DNA of 64,000 nt from Sediminibacter sp. Hel_I_10 (GCF_000688335.1 NZ_JHZX01000001.1:744001-808000), one strand, 5' to 3'; counted from the first letter of the stretch, positions 19,645-29,544 are shown. Notes: generated by a model not told the origin, from the letters alone. Numbers and translations: made by a program.

Positions 19645-20955
19645 ATGAAAACAATAGATAAAATACCTGTATCAAAGATACAACGTGCTTCAAAGATGGT
19701 TTCGACCGGAGCTAAAGTTGGTGTCAACTATTTAAAATATTACGGCGATAAATTAACCAAAACAGAGTTAGAGGCAAAAGATAGATTAAACACAAACAAT
19801 GCTTCTGACATTTACGATGGTTTAAAACAACTTAAAGGAAGCGCACTCAAAGTGGCTCAAATGTTGAGCATGGAAAAAAGCATTATGCCTCAGGCATATG
19901 TAGAAAAGTTTTCTTTGGCTCAATTTTCGGTACCGCCTTTATCGCCGCCGTTAGTGATAAAAACATTTAAAAAATACTTCGGAAAAACACCAAACGAACT
20001 ATACGATACTTTTAATGCAACGTCTGTAAATGCTGCCAGTATTGGCCAAGTCCATATTGCAGAAAAGGATGGGAAAAAACTTGCTGTGAAAATCCAATAT
20101 CCAGGCGTTGCTGAAAGTATTGCTTCAGACCTTGCAATGGTTAAGCCAATTGCAATGAGTATGTTCAATATCAAAGGAAAAGGTTCGGATAAATATTTTA
20201 AAGAAGTTGAAGACAAATTGGTAGAAGAAACCAATTATATTTTAGAGGTAGAACAAAGCAAGCAAATTTCTGAAGCCTGTTTACACATTCCGAATCTAAA
20301 ATTTCCAAAATATTACGAAGAGTTATCTTCAGATCGTATCATTACTATGGATTATATGGAAGGCGAGCACCTTTCAGAATTTGTAGCCCATAACACCGAT
20401 GAGGAAACTGCGAATATTTTGGGTCAAGCGCTTTGGGATTTTTATATGTATCAAATTCATAACTTGAAAAAGGTACATGCTGATCCTCACCCAGGTAATT
20501 TCTTGATTTCAAAAGACGCCAAATTGATAGCATTGGATTTTGGATGTATGAAAATCATTCCAGATGAATTTTACACCCCGTATTTTGATCTAGCAAATCC
20601 ATTACACATGGCTGATCCTGAATATTTTCAAAATAAATTATATGAATTGGAAATATTAAGAACGGACGATACAGCAGATGAAGTGATTTTCTTTACTGAA
20701 ATGTTTCATGAAATGCTCAGTCTATTCACACAACCACTGCATGCTGAAACTTTTGATTTCTCAAATCCTGAGTTTTTTGGCAAAATTGCAGAGTTAGGAC
20801 AAAAATATTCCAATAATACAGAGTTGAGAAAAATGAACGCGAATCGAGGTTCTAAACATTTTATTTATATGAACCGCACATTCTTCGGCCTTTACAATTT
20901 GATGTTTGATCTAAAAGCGAATCATATCCAAATCAATAATTTCCACAACCTATAA
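19645..20955 (+). CDS. AarF/ABC1/UbiB family atypical kinase
   Basis: 436 residues. The ABC1 kinase hallmarks are present: KxGQ-like segment LKGSALKVAQMLSME (about 63-77), the Ala-rich loop ATSVNAASIGQVH, the VAIK-like lysine in LAVKIQYPG, and the catalytic VHADPHPGNF plus ALDFGCMK. Relatives support ubiquinone or other prenyl-lipid metabolism. Flavobacteria use menaquinone, so the lipid served here is unclear. It is translationally linked to the flavin reductase gene through a TAATG overlap. Confidence 0.88.
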   Translation: MKTIDKIPVSKIQRASKMVSTGAKVGVNYLKYYGDKLTKTELEAKDRLNTNNASDIYDGLKQLKGSALKVAQMLSMEKSIMPQAYVEKFSLAQFSVPPLSPPLVIKTFKKYFGKTPNELYDTFNATSVNAASIGQVHIAEKDGKKLAVKIQYPGVAESIASDLAMVKPIAMSMFNIKGKGSDKYFKEVEDKLVEETNYILEVEQSKQISEACLHIPNLKFPKYYEELSSDRIITMDYMEGEHLSEFVAHNTDEETANILGQALWDFYMYQIHNLKKVHADPHPGNFLISKDAKLIALDFGCMKIIPDEFYTPYFDLANPLHMADPEYFQNKLYELEILRTDDTADEVIFFTEMFHEMLSLFTQPLHAETFDFSNPEFFGKIAELGQKYSNNTELRKMNANRGSKHFIYMNRTFFGLYNLMFDLKANHIQINNFHNL

Positions 20956-21578
20956 TGACATTTATTTCTTATGATGATTTTGACAGTTTTGACCATATTT
21001 ATCGCATTAATCTCATTAATAGCTGTTCGGGCTACAAATCGGCTAACCTTATTGGCACAAAAAGTGCCGAGGGACAAGAAAATGTCGCGGTTTTCAGTTC
21101 GGTAACACATATTGGATCTAATCCGCCGCTTTTAGGTTTTTTTTGCAGACCTACCACGGTCACGAGACATACTTATGATAATATCAAAGCGACAAAGTTT
21201 TATACCATCAATCACATTCATTCTGAAATTTTAGCTGACGCACACCACACTTCAGCTAAATATAACAAGACCATTTCAGAATTTGATAAAACAAAGCTCA
21301 TTTCAGAATACAAAAAAGACTTCCATGCGCCATTTGTGAAAGGCTGTCCTTTACAATTAGCTATGGAGTTTGTTGAAGAATATGACATCAAGGCAAATGA
21401 CACCATATTGGTTATTGGAGAAATTAAAGGTCTTTATCTAGAAGACCATCTTTTAAAAGCTGATGGCTTTATAGATTTAGCAGAAGGCAAAACCGCAGCC
21501 ATTAATGGTTTAGACGGATATGCTGTGCCAACTTCTAATGCCCGTTTTGGTTATCAAAGACCTAAAAACGAGTCGTAA
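20955..21578 (+). CDS. Flavin reductase family protein (FMN-binding split barrel)
   Basis: 207 residues. The flavin reductase-like split barrel is visible in NLIGTKSAEGQENVAVFSS, LGFFCRPT and FYTINHIHSEI, with the extended C-terminal part typical of the flavoprotein oxygenase DIM6/NTAB group. Such proteins bind FMN and pass hydride to free flavin or to a partner. It starts inside the stop codon of the kinase gene. In this setting it might supply reduced flavin to the photolyases, which is inference. Confidence 0.82.
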   Translation: MTFISYDDFDSFDHIYRINLINSCSGYKSANLIGTKSAEGQENVAVFSSVTHIGSNPPLLGFFCRPTTVTRHTYDNIKATKFYTINHIHSEILADAHHTSAKYNKTISEFDKTKLISEYKKDFHAPFVKGCPLQLAMEFVEEYDIKANDTILVIGEIKGLYLEDHLLKADGFIDLAEGKTAAINGLDGYAVPTSNARFGYQRPKNES

Positions 21579-21646
21579 TTTTAGAGCATTGCTTTCATTT
21601 TAGAGAAAGTAGGCTTAACTTCCTTCAAGGAAATCGAAACACATAG

Positions 21647-23071
21647 ATGAAAATACTCGTTACAGGTGCAACAGGATATATTGGTAAACGGTTAATTCCG
21701 TTGCTCATCAATGATGATCATCAAGTGGTTTGCGCTATAAGAGATAAACTTCGTGCAGATAAAGCCTATAAAGAAGAAGAGCATATAGAGATTATTGAAG
21801 CCGATTTCTTAAAACCAGAGACGCTTTCCAGTATCCCTGAAGACATCGACATTGCTTACTATCTTATTCATTCTATGTCTAATTCTTCAAAAGATTTTGA
21901 ATCTCTTGAAGAACAGTGTGCAAAACATTTCAAAACCTATTTAGAGAAGACAAATGTTAAACAAGTCATTTATCTCAGTGGTATCACGAATGAAAAAAAA
22001 CTATCCAAGCACTTAAGAAGTCGCAAAAATGTTGAAAAAATTCTAAAATCCCCACATTATGGTTTAACCATATTTAAAGCTGGAATTATTGTGGGCTCAG
22101 GGAGTTCGTCTTTTGAGATCATTAGAGACTTGGTAGAAAAACTACCGATAATGATTGCTCCCAAGTGGCTAGACACAAAGACTCAACCTTTATCGGTACG
22201 TGATGTCTTGTTCTTTTTGAGTAGAGGCGCTGGAGATGAACGCTTATATAATACATCTTTTGATGTTTTTGGGCCCGAAATTTTGACCTATAAGCAAATG
22301 TTGCTTCAATTTGCAGAAGTAAGAGAACTCAAACGTTACATTTTGACGGTGCCAGTAATGACGCCTAAACTCTCCTCCTATTGGCTCTACTTTGTGACAT
22401 CAACGTCTTACAAGCTCGCCTCTTCTTTGGTAGATAGTATGGGCGTACAAATTATAGGTAAACCGAGTGATATCAATACCATGCTAGATGTTGAGCCACT
22501 ATCTTATAAAACCGCAGTAAAACTGGCATTTGAAAAAATTGAGCAGAATAGCATTGTGTCCAGCTGGAAGGATTCTATGGTAAGTAGCGGCCGATTGAGT
22601 AACAGCTTTCACAAATATGTCAATGTGCCCAAATACGGCTGTTTTAAAGACTATAAAGAACGTGAGGTCAAGGACACCGATAAAACTTTAGATAAATTAT
22701 GGCGAATTGGTGGTTCTACAGGCTGGTATTACGGTACCATACTTTGGAAGATTAGAGGTTATATGGACAAACTGGTTGGCGGTATTGGTTTAAGACGCGG
22801 TAGAACGCACGTGTCTCAACTGGATGCTGGAGATGCACTAGATTTTTGGCGCGTGATATTTGCAGATAAAACACAGAAAAAATTATTGCTTTATGCCGAA
22901 ATGCGCCTTCCTGGCGAAGCTTGGTTAGAATTTAAAATTGAAGATGGACTCTTTAAACAAACTGCCACGTTTAGACCGAGAGGACTTGCCGGAAGATTAT
23001 ATTGGTATGCCGTATTTCCGTTTCATGGTTTTATTTTCAACGGGATGATCAATAAGCTAGTAGACGTTTAA
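21647..23071 (+). CDS. SDR family NAD(P)-binding protein with DUF2867 domain
   Basis: 474 residues in two parts. Residues 1-300 are an extended SDR Rossmann domain starting with [12 protein letters not shown] and containing [10 protein letters not shown]. Residues 335-474 are a DUF2867 domain ([53 protein letters not shown]). The fusion is common in Bacteroidota and plants-like genomes; the substrate is unknown. It lies 69 bases after the flavin reductase gene in the same direction. Confidence 0.85.
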   Translation: MKILVTGATGYIGKRLIPLLINDDHQVVCAIRDKLRADKAYKEEEHIEIIEADFLKPETLSSIPEDIDIAYYLIHSMSNSSKDFESLEEQCAKHFKTYLEKTNVKQVIYLSGITNEKKLSKHLRSRKNVEKILKSPHYGLTIFKAGIIVGSGSSSFEIIRDLVEKLPIMIAPKWLDTKTQPLSVRDVLFFLSRGAGDERLYNTSFDVFGPEILTYKQMLLQFAEVRELKRYILTVPVMTPKLSSYWLYFVTSTSYKLASSLVDSMGVQIIGKPSDINTMLDVEPLSYKTAVKLAFEKIEQNSIVSSWKDSMVSSGRLSNSFHKYVNVPKYGCFKDYKEREVKDTDKTLDKLWRIGGSTGWYYGTILWKIRGYMDKLVGGIGLRRGRTHVSQLDAGDALDFWRVIFADKTQKKLLLYAEMRLPGEAWLEFKIEDGLFKQTATFRPRGLAGRLYWYAVFPFHGFIFNGMINKLVDV

Positions 23072-23148
23072 GCATGTATTTTGAATGCCTATAAAAGCAT
23101 CCAAACATCTCAACCCGAAAACCCATCTACAGGTTTCAACAACCAGTT

Positions 23149-23298
23149 ATGAAACATACCAAAAAACAACATTTACCACAAAAAACATGTCCCGTTTGTG
23201 GTTTGCCATTTACTTGGCGTAAAAAATGGGAAAAGAATTGGGACCATGTAAAATATTGTAGCGAAAAATGCAGGAGACAGAAAACCGCATCGGATTAG
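23149..23298 (+). CDS. DUF2256 small zinc-ribbon protein
   Basis: A 49-residue gene. It has two CxxC-type knuckles, CPVCG at residues 14-18 and CSEKC at 37-41, with the spacer [13 protein letters not shown], the DUF2256 pattern. It overlaps the start of the DASH cryptochrome gene by 31 bases in another frame, so the two are tightly linked. DUF2256 genes are known neighbours of photolyase and cryptochrome genes; their biochemical role is not known. Zinc binding is inferred from the four cysteines. Confidence 0.88.
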   Translation: MKHTKKQHLPQKTCPVCGLPFTWRKKWEKNWDHVKYCSEKCRRQKTASD

Positions 23299-24578
23299 TT
23301 TGGTTTAGAAACGACCTAAGAGTTCAAGATAATACTGTTTTAAAAAGTGCTATTGAGAATCACAAAAAAGTGATCGCCATATATTGTTTTGACCCTCGAC
23401 ATTATGAAGTAGGCCCTTTCGGATTTAAAAAAACAGAAAAATACCGGGCTCAATTTCTCATTGAAACAGTAACAAATTTAAAAGCAAACCTCTCCAACTA
23501 TAATATTGAGCTATTTATTTATCACGAGCATCCAGAGGTAAGTATCCCCAAACTTGTACACCAATTCAACATAGAAGCGGTTTACTTTCAAGAAGAATGG
23601 ACCAAAGAGGAAAAGGATGTTGAAATCCGTTTAAAAGACGCTTTATCTTCACATATTAAGTTGCAATCCCATTACGATCAATTTCTATTTCACCCTGATG
23701 ATATCAATATGCCTATTGAAAACATTCCTCAGGTATTTACAAATTTCAGAAAGAAAGTAGAAAAGTACAGTGAGGTAAGACCTTGCGTTTCAATAGATAG
23801 TAAACCTGAACCAATAGAACTTGAAAATAAGAGCAAGATTCCCTCTTTAAGCGATTTGGGTTTAGAACAATTTGAGCAACATACACATACCGCTGTACCT
23901 TTCTCTGGTGGAGAACATGCTGCCTTAAGTCGGTTAGAAGATTACACTTTTAAAAGCAAAAAACTTGGGGTTTATAAAAAGACAAGAAACGGTTTAATTG
24001 GTAAAGATTTCAGTTCCAAATTCTCCATATGGTTAGCCAACGGAAGTATTTCTTCAAGAACCATTTACTGGACTATAAAAAAATTTGAAGACCAACACTT
24101 TAGCAATCAATCTACCTATTGGCTCATTTTTGAATTGATTTGGAGAGATTATTTTAAGTTCATCTCACTTAAGCATGGCGACGCTATCTTCAAAATTGAT
24201 GGCATTCTCAACAAAAACTACGATTGGAAAACCAATAAGAAACAAATTCAACAATGGATCAATGGCGAGACCCGATCAGATTTTGTTAATGCAAACATGA
24301 TTGAGATAAAGAAAACCGGATTTATGAGTAATCGTGGACGGCAAAATGTGGCCTCCTTTTTTGCTAAAGAATTGTTATTAGATTGGCGTATTGGGGCTGC
24401 TTATTTTGAAGCTATGCTCATTGATTATGATGTACACAGTAACTACGGAAATTGGATGTATGTTTCTGGCGTTGGCAATGACCCGAGAGATCGTAAATTC
24501 AATGTTGATTCTCAAGCAGATCGTTATGACGAGAATGGAAAATATCGTAGAATCTGGCTTCAAGAGAGCTTATTTTAA
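23268..24578 (+). CDS. Cryptochrome DASH / photolyase family protein
   Basis: 436 residues. The N-terminal photolyase domain begins [14 protein letters not shown] and has [18 protein letters not shown] and [13 protein letters not shown], which are marks of the DASH group. The FAD domain has [28 protein letters not shown] and [23 protein letters not shown] proteins bind FAD and methenyltetrahydrofolate, repair cyclobutane dimers in single-stranded DNA and may signal. The start codon lies inside the DUF2256 gene. Confidence 0.92.
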   Translation: MQETENRIGLVWFRNDLRVQDNTVLKSAIENHKKVIAIYCFDPRHYEVGPFGFKKTEKYRAQFLIETVTNLKANLSNYNIELFIYHEHPEVSIPKLVHQFNIEAVYFQEEWTKEEKDVEIRLKDALSSHIKLQSHYDQFLFHPDDINMPIENIPQVFTNFRKKVEKYSEVRPCVSIDSKPEPIELENKSKIPSLSDLGLEQFEQHTHTAVPFSGGEHAALSRLEDYTFKSKKLGVYKKTRNGLIGKDFSSKFSIWLANGSISSRTIYWTIKKFEDQHFSNQSTYWLIFELIWRDYFKFISLKHGDAIFKIDGILNKNYDWKTNKKQIQQWINGETRSDFVNANMIEIKKTGFMSNRGRQNVASFFAKELLLDWRIGAAYFEAMLIDYDVHSNYGNWMYVSGVGNDPRDRKFNVDSQADRYDENGKYRRIWLQESLF

Positions 24579-24652
24579 TATAAGTAAACGTCTTGCAGAA
24601 GAATCCTAACTTTCAATAAAAGGATACACTCAAAAAAATTAAAAACGACCTC

Positions 24653-26185
24653 ATGAAAACACTCAGACTCATTTTAGGAGATCAACTTAACATTAAGCAT
24701 TCTTGGTTTAAAACTGTTGACAAGAATGTCACCTATTGTATGTTTGAAATGCGTCAGGAAACAGATTATGTCAAGCATCACATTCAAAAGGTCATTGGTT
24801 TTTTTGTTGCCATGCGCCAATTTTCCGAAGATTTAAAAAGTGAAGGTCACAACATCATTTATTATAACATCAATGACGAGAGCAATACACAAGATCTCAC
24901 CAAAAATCTAAAAACACTTATTGAGGACCATAAGATTAAACGTTTTGAATACCTATTCCCAGAAGAGTTTCGTTTAGACAAACAGTTGCGCGATTTCTGT
25001 AAAACTATAGATATTGAAACCCAGAACATTTCCGCAGAACATTTTTATACAGAGCGCGATGATCTGGCCAAATTCTATGAAGGTAAAAAACAATGGGTGA
25101 TGGAGAAATTTTATCGAGACATGCGTGAAAAACATGACATCCTTATGAATGCTGGACAGCCCGAAGGTGGAAAATGGAATTATGATAAAAGCAACCGTAA
25201 TAAATGGAAAGGTGAACCAGAAATTCCCACTTACAAATACTTTAAAAACGATGTTGCCGATGTGATTGAGGATATCAATACTGCGGAGATAAAGACTATG
25301 GGAAGTCTCAACACCAAAACATTCCCCTACCCTATTACACGTGCCCAAGCTTTAGACCAACTTAAATTTTTCTGCGAGCACCTCTTGATCCATTTTGGTG
25401 ATTATCAAGATGCTTTACATACCGATGAAGAGTTTCTATTTCACTCTAGAATTTCATTCGCCATGAATCTAAAATTGGTAGGTCCCAAAGATGTTGTAAC
25501 CACGGTTTTAAATTATTACAGACAGCATAGTGACGCTATAGATATCTCTCAAGTAGAAGGCTTTATTAGACAAATTATAGGCTGGAGAGAATATATGCGC
25601 GGCATGTATTGGGCTTTTATGCCAGACTACAAGACCGAAAACCAGCTTAAAAACAACAATGCTCTAGCCGATTTCTTCTGGACTGGAGACACGAAAATGA
25701 ATTGCCTAAAGCACGCCATCACTAATTCTTTGGAAAATGGATACGCACACCACATTCAGCGTTTAATGATTACGGGTAATTATGCACTTCTTACAATGAC
25801 TGACCCTGACGAGGTTGATGCCTGGTATCTTGGCATATATGTTGATGCCATTGAGTGGGTACAATTAACTAATACGAGAGGCATGAGTCAGTTTGCTGAT
25901 GGTGGTAAAATTGCTACAAAACCTTACGTATCCTCAGGATCGTACATCAATAAAATGAGTAATTACTGCCAAGATTGTCATTATAAAAAAACCAAAAAAG
26001 TGGGAGACGATGCTTGTCCGTTCAATAGTTTGTATTGGAATTTTCTAGATGAAAAAAGAGACATGCTTGGAAATAACTTTAGAATGGGCATGATGTACAG
26101 TTTACTGGACAAAATGGATCCCAAAGATTTAAGAGCGATGAAAAAAAGAGCGCAACACATCATAGAACATCAAGATGAATACTGA
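24653..26185 (+). CDS. Iron-sulfur bacterial cryptochrome/photolyase (FeS-BCP, PhrB-like (6-4) photolyase)
   Basis: 510 residues, starting LRLILGDQLN, the hallmark of the photolyase-related group. Four cysteines at residues 351, 439, 442 and 455 have exactly the spacing of the [4Fe-4S] ligands of Agrobacterium PhrB (offset by one). PhrB repairs (6-4) photoproducts and carries FAD plus a lumazine-type antenna. The gene overlaps the next photolyase-family gene by 11 bases. Repair of (6-4) lesions is inferred from family membership. Confidence 0.92.
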   Translation: MKTLRLILGDQLNIKHSWFKTVDKNVTYCMFEMRQETDYVKHHIQKVIGFFVAMRQFSEDLKSEGHNIIYYNINDESNTQDLTKNLKTLIEDHKIKRFEYLFPEEFRLDKQLRDFCKTIDIETQNISAEHFYTERDDLAKFYEGKKQWVMEKFYRDMREKHDILMNAGQPEGGKWNYDKSNRNKWKGEPEIPTYKYFKNDVADVIEDINTAEIKTMGSLNTKTFPYPITRAQALDQLKFFCEHLLIHFGDYQDALHTDEEFLFHSRISFAMNLKLVGPKDVVTTVLNYYRQHSDAIDISQVEGFIRQIIGWREYMRGMYWAFMPDYKTENQLKNNNALADFFWTGDTKMNCLKHAITNSLENGYAHHIQRLMITGNYALLTMTDPDEVDAWYLGIYVDAIEWVQLTNTRGMSQFADGGKIATKPYVSSGSYINKMSNYCQDCHYKKTKKVGDDACPFNSLYWNFLDEKRDMLGNNFRMGMMYSLLDKMDPKDLRAMKKRAQHIIEHQDEY

Positions 26186-27644
26186 TAAAGAGCACATTAC
26201 TATTGTATGGCTAAAACGTGATCTTCGTTTAGAAGACAACGAGGCTATTGTTAATGCGCTAAAATCAAAAAGACGTACGCTACTTGTGTATACATTTGAA
26301 ACCATGCTTCTTGAAGACGAGCACTACAGTCAAAGACATTGGAATTTTATCAAAGAATCTCTTACTGACTTAAACTCTAGGCTGAAACCTTACAACTCCA
26401 AACTATTGACGGTTGAAGCAGATATTATCAATGTGATCAACCAGCTCTTAACCAAATTTCATATTACCGATATCTACAGTCATCAAGAAACAGGAATTCT
26501 TGTAACCTACAACCGAGATAAAGCCTTTAAGCGTTTTTGTAAAAACAATCTCATCACTTGGCATGAAAACATTAATAATGGGGTGCAACGTGGGCTAAAA
26601 GATCGAGAAGAATGGATGCAAAAATGCAATGCTTTTTTTGAGATTGAACCTTTAGCATTTAAACCAAAAGAACATCAATTAGTATCCATTTTAGAAATTG
26701 AGGCCCTCCACTTTTTATTCGTAATTCCATCTTTGGAAACTCCGGAAGACGCGCCCTTTCAAAAAGGAGGCAGAACCATGGGGTTAAAATACCTCAACTC
26801 TTTTTTAGAAAGTAGGTATGTCAATTACATGTCCCACATTTCAAAACCAGAACAAGCCCGAACAGGCTGTAGTAGAATTTCACCTTATATCGCATGGGGA
26901 AATTTATCGATAAGAGAAGTCTATCATAAAGCGTATCATTTAAAGCAAACCGCAAAAAACAAACAAGCTTTGGATGCGTTTATGTCGCGACTTCGTTGGC
27001 AGTCACATTTCGTACAGAAATTTGAAATGGAACATACCATGGAAAAAGAGAGTGTTAATAAAGGGTTTCAAAAGTTAAAAAAAGACATCTCAGAAGACTA
27101 TCAAATCGCATGGAAAACTGGACAAACAGGATTTCCTTTAGTAGATGCTTGTATGCGCTGCCTTAATGAAACGGGATACCTTAATTTTAGAATGCGGGCA
27201 TTGGTTGTATCGTTTTTTACGCATAACCTTTGGCAACCTTGGCAAGATGCATCTCGACACTTATCTCGAATGTTTTTAGATTTTGAACCCGGTATTCATT
27301 TTCCGCAATTGCAAATGCAGGCCGGTGAAACAGGGACTAACATGTTACGCATTTACAATCCCGTAAAAAATAGCTTAGAACACGATCCTGATGCGCAGTT
27401 TATTAAAAAATGGGTGCCAGAGTTAAAAGATTTAGAAACGCCATTTGCTCATGAGCCCTACTTAATAACCGAGATGGAACAACAACTTTACAATTTTAGA
27501 TTGGGCGAAAATTATCCGCAACCTATTGTTGATATAGAACTTACACGAAAAAAAGCAAGTGATACGCTTTGGAACCTTAGAAAAAATAAAAAAGTAAGAG
27601 AGGAAAGCGCTAGAATTCTAAAAAAACACACGCTTAAGAAATAA
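26175..27644 (+). CDS. Cryptochrome/photolyase family protein, class not assigned
   Basis: 489 residues. The N-terminal antenna domain starts ITIVWLKRDLRLEDNEA. The FAD domain includes SRISPYIAWGNLSIREVY, FMSRLRWQSHFVQKFE, GFPLVDACMRCLNETGY and FRMRALVVSFFTHNLWQPW. It is longer than the CPD enzyme further downstream and lacks the DASH-specific segments. The pair HFPQLQMQAGETGTN near residue 375-390 replaces the usual substrate-pocket sequence, so it may be a sensor or a repair enzyme of different specificity. Start overlaps the preceding gene. Confidence 0.85.
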   Translation: MNTDKEHITIVWLKRDLRLEDNEAIVNALKSKRRTLLVYTFETMLLEDEHYSQRHWNFIKESLTDLNSRLKPYNSKLLTVEADIINVINQLLTKFHITDIYSHQETGILVTYNRDKAFKRFCKNNLITWHENINNGVQRGLKDREEWMQKCNAFFEIEPLAFKPKEHQLVSILEIEALHFLFVIPSLETPEDAPFQKGGRTMGLKYLNSFLESRYVNYMSHISKPEQARTGCSRISPYIAWGNLSIREVYHKAYHLKQTAKNKQALDAFMSRLRWQSHFVQKFEMEHTMEKESVNKGFQKLKKDISEDYQIAWKTGQTGFPLVDACMRCLNETGYLNFRMRALVVSFFTHNLWQPWQDASRHLSRMFLDFEPGIHFPQLQMQAGETGTNMLRIYNPVKNSLEHDPDAQFIKKWVPELKDLETPFAHEPYLITEMEQQLYNFRLGENYPQPIVDIELTRKKASDTLWNLRKNKKVREESARILKKHTLKK

Positions 27645-27752
27645 ATATAATCTCTAATATTCTTATTTTCAAATATTTAAAACCGAATATCAAGGCTGTT
27701 TTGAATAGTGTTAATTTTGTCTAACAAATTTTAATAAACATTAAACATTTCG

Positions 27753-27760
27753 TAAATTTG
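27753..27760 (+). promoter_or_regulatory. Candidate -7 promoter element before the 142-residue gene
   Basis: TAAATTTG matches TAnnTTTG and lies 20 bases before the GTG start at 27781. The -33 region (TTTT at 27729-27732) is a poor match. Confidence 0.35.
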
Positions 27761-27780
27761 ATATAAAGTAAAAAGAAACC

Positions 27781-28209
27781 GTGATTTTAGATTCCACACA
27801 TCCTAATAAAGAGCACAAGCAAATAATTGAAGATTTGGTTGGTAAGCCATTTTCATTTTTGCAATCTTTTAAGAGAAAAGGTGTTGGGTCGAAACGCATG
27901 ATTGTTGAGAACGTAAGCCCAAATATGCAGCAATATCTCAATGTTGTAGATGATTTAAACTATGCAAATATTGAGATGCGTTCACATGGCATTCTCATTT
28001 ACATCAATAAAGGGCTTAAAAATTACACGTGGATTATTCCCTATTACCAATTGGTCATTTATAAAACCAATGGAACAAGCATACATGCGCAAGGCAAATT
28101 TATACACTTTAAGAATAATAGAACCTTCAAAGAAAACAAACCGTTCTTTGAAAAACTGTTAGATGAGAAGGTAAAACACGACCAACAGTATAAGTTCCAA
28201 AATGTATGA
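27781..28209 (+). CDS. Conserved hypothetical protein inside the photolyase island
   Basis: 142 residues from a GTG start; no ATG is available near the N-terminus. It has no signal peptide or membrane helix and looks like a compact alpha/beta domain: helical N-terminus (KEHKQIIEDLVGKPFSFLQ), then strands with GILIYINKGLKNYTWIIPYYQL and IHAQGKFIHFKNN, then a charged helix. I do not recognise a family. It is coupled by ATGA overlap to the TIGR03643 gene, so it shares the island's transcript. Confidence 0.75.
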   Translation: MILDSTHPNKEHKQIIEDLVGKPFSFLQSFKRKGVGSKRMIVENVSPNMQQYLNVVDDLNYANIEMRSHGILIYINKGLKNYTWIIPYYQLVIYKTNGTSIHAQGKFIHFKNNRTFKENKPFFEKLLDEKVKHDQQYKFQNV

Positions 28210-28481
28210 TAGAATTAACCACGAGACAAACCGACCGAATTATAGAAATGGCTTGGGAAGACAGAACCACTTTTGAAGCTATAGAATTTCAGTTTAACCT
28301 CAATGAACAGGAGGTTATAGAATTAATGAGGCGCGAAATGAAGCCTAGCAGTTTTAGAATGTGGCGTAAACGGGTTCAAGGTCGAAAAACCAAACACGAA
28401 AAACTACGCAGCTTTGAAAAAGGGCGTTTTAAATGCACAAGACAAAAACAAATTACACATAACTCAATTTCAAAACGCTAA
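28206..28481 (+). CDS. TIGR03643/DUF2805 family protein
   Basis: 91 residues. The sequence RQTDRIIEMAWEDRTTFEAI, then FQFNLNEQEVIELMRREMK and FRMWRKRVQGRKTKH, is the TIGR03643 pattern and resembles a helix-turn-helix followed by a basic tail. The family often occurs beside photolyase genes, as here; its function is not known. DNA binding is a reasonable guess from the HTH-like core. Overlaps the gene before it by 4 bases. Confidence 0.85.
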   Translation: MIELTTRQTDRIIEMAWEDRTTFEAIEFQFNLNEQEVIELMRREMKPSSFRMWRKRVQGRKTKHEKLRSFEKGRFKCTRQKQITHNSISKR

Positions 28482-28535
28482 CGTGCTTTGCCATAAGAGT
28501 TGAGTACTTAAGGACAGCACACTAAAAAGACAATT

Positions 28536-29234
28536 ATGAAAACTGAAATTTTAAAAAACACGAGCAAGAACGGTCAAAAATTAAATGGTTTTTCCGCAGA
28601 AGATATCGGCGATGACCACATATCCACTGGTTTAGAAACTCCAATGAAACCAGATGCTTTTAAAATGACCGATTCAGATAAAAAAGAGCGTATTGCCATT
28701 CTTTTTGAAGAAATTATGGACGTAATGGGTTTAGATTTAACTGATGATTCTTTAAAAGGAACCCCTCAACGTGTTGCAAAAATGTACATAGATGAGATTT
28801 TTTCTGGTCTCAACCCAGAAAATAAGCCAAAAGTGGCATTATTTGAAAATAAATACCAATATAATCAGATGTTGGTAGAAAAAAATATTACATTCTATTC
28901 CAATTGTGAACACCATTTTGTTCCCATCATAGGAAAAGCACATGTGGCTTATATTTCCTCTGGAAAAGTGATTGGTCTTTCAAAGCTTAATAGGATTGTA
29001 CAATATTTTGCAAAACGTCCTCAAGTACAAGAGCGTTTGACCAATCAAATCGCGAATGAGTTAAAAGCCATTCTAGAAACAGAGGATGTTGCCGTGATCA
29101 TTGACGCTAAACACCTTTGTGTCTCATCAAGAGGTATAAAAGACGATACGTCTACAACAGTAACAGCATATTATGGAGGACAATTTAATACAAACTCTAA
29201 AATAACTGAATTACAGAATTATATAAACCAATAA
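28536..29234 (+). CDS. folE: GTP cyclohydrolase I FolE
   Basis: FolE turns GTP into dihydroneopterin triphosphate, the first step to folate and other pterins. The 232-residue protein has zinc and active-site residues in NCEHHFVPIIGKAHVAY (about 123-140), AKRPQVQERL and HLCVSSRGIKDD near 190. The first 45 residues are a variable extension. Its place 54 bases after the TIGR03643 gene, inside the photolyase island, suggests dedicated supply of pterin or folate antenna cofactor. Cytosolic, homodecameric in relatives. Confidence 0.95.
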   Translation: MKTEILKNTSKNGQKLNGFSAEDIGDDHISTGLETPMKPDAFKMTDSDKKERIAILFEEIMDVMGLDLTDDSLKGTPQRVAKMYIDEIFSGLNPENKPKVALFENKYQYNQMLVEKNITFYSNCEHHFVPIIGKAHVAYISSGKVIGLSKLNRIVQYFAKRPQVQERLTNQIANELKAILETEDVAVIIDAKHLCVSSRGIKDDTSTTVTAYYGGQFNTNSKITELQNYINQ

Positions 29235-29238
29235 AGTC

Positions 29239-29466
29239 ATGGATAAAATCATAGACCAAGCTTTAAAGTTTGAAGAACAAAAAATGAAATCACTATCCAC
29301 AAGTGATCGTGTAAAAATATCTCGAGAGGCCAAGAGGTTAATTCTCGCGCTTAATAAAATCTATAAAGAGAAAAAAGACGAAAAAATCATGGATTTGATG
29401 AAACGTCTTACTAAAATTAAGCAAAAAGTAGAGAAAAGACTAAAAGGAAAACCGCTAAGAGCGTAG
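29239..29466 (+). CDS. Small basic helical protein, hypothetical
   Basis: 75 residues, 4 bases after folE. Composition is rich in Lys, Glu and Leu and the whole chain should be helical (KEKKDEKIMDLMKRLTKIKQ), possibly a coiled coil or nucleic-acid binding helix pair. No cysteine, no signal peptide, no membrane segment. I do not recognise a family. The tight spacing argues that it is a real gene expressed with folE. Confidence 0.68.
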   Translation: MDKIIDQALKFEEQKMKSLSTSDRVKISREAKRLILALNKIYKEKKDEKIMDLMKRLTKIKQKVEKRLKGKPLRA

Positions 29467-29544
29467 GTTTCCACAAAAATATTATCTAAATCAGTCAAGA
29501 AATAGATTCAGCGTTTTTAACTTTAGAATTCTAAAATTCAGAAT

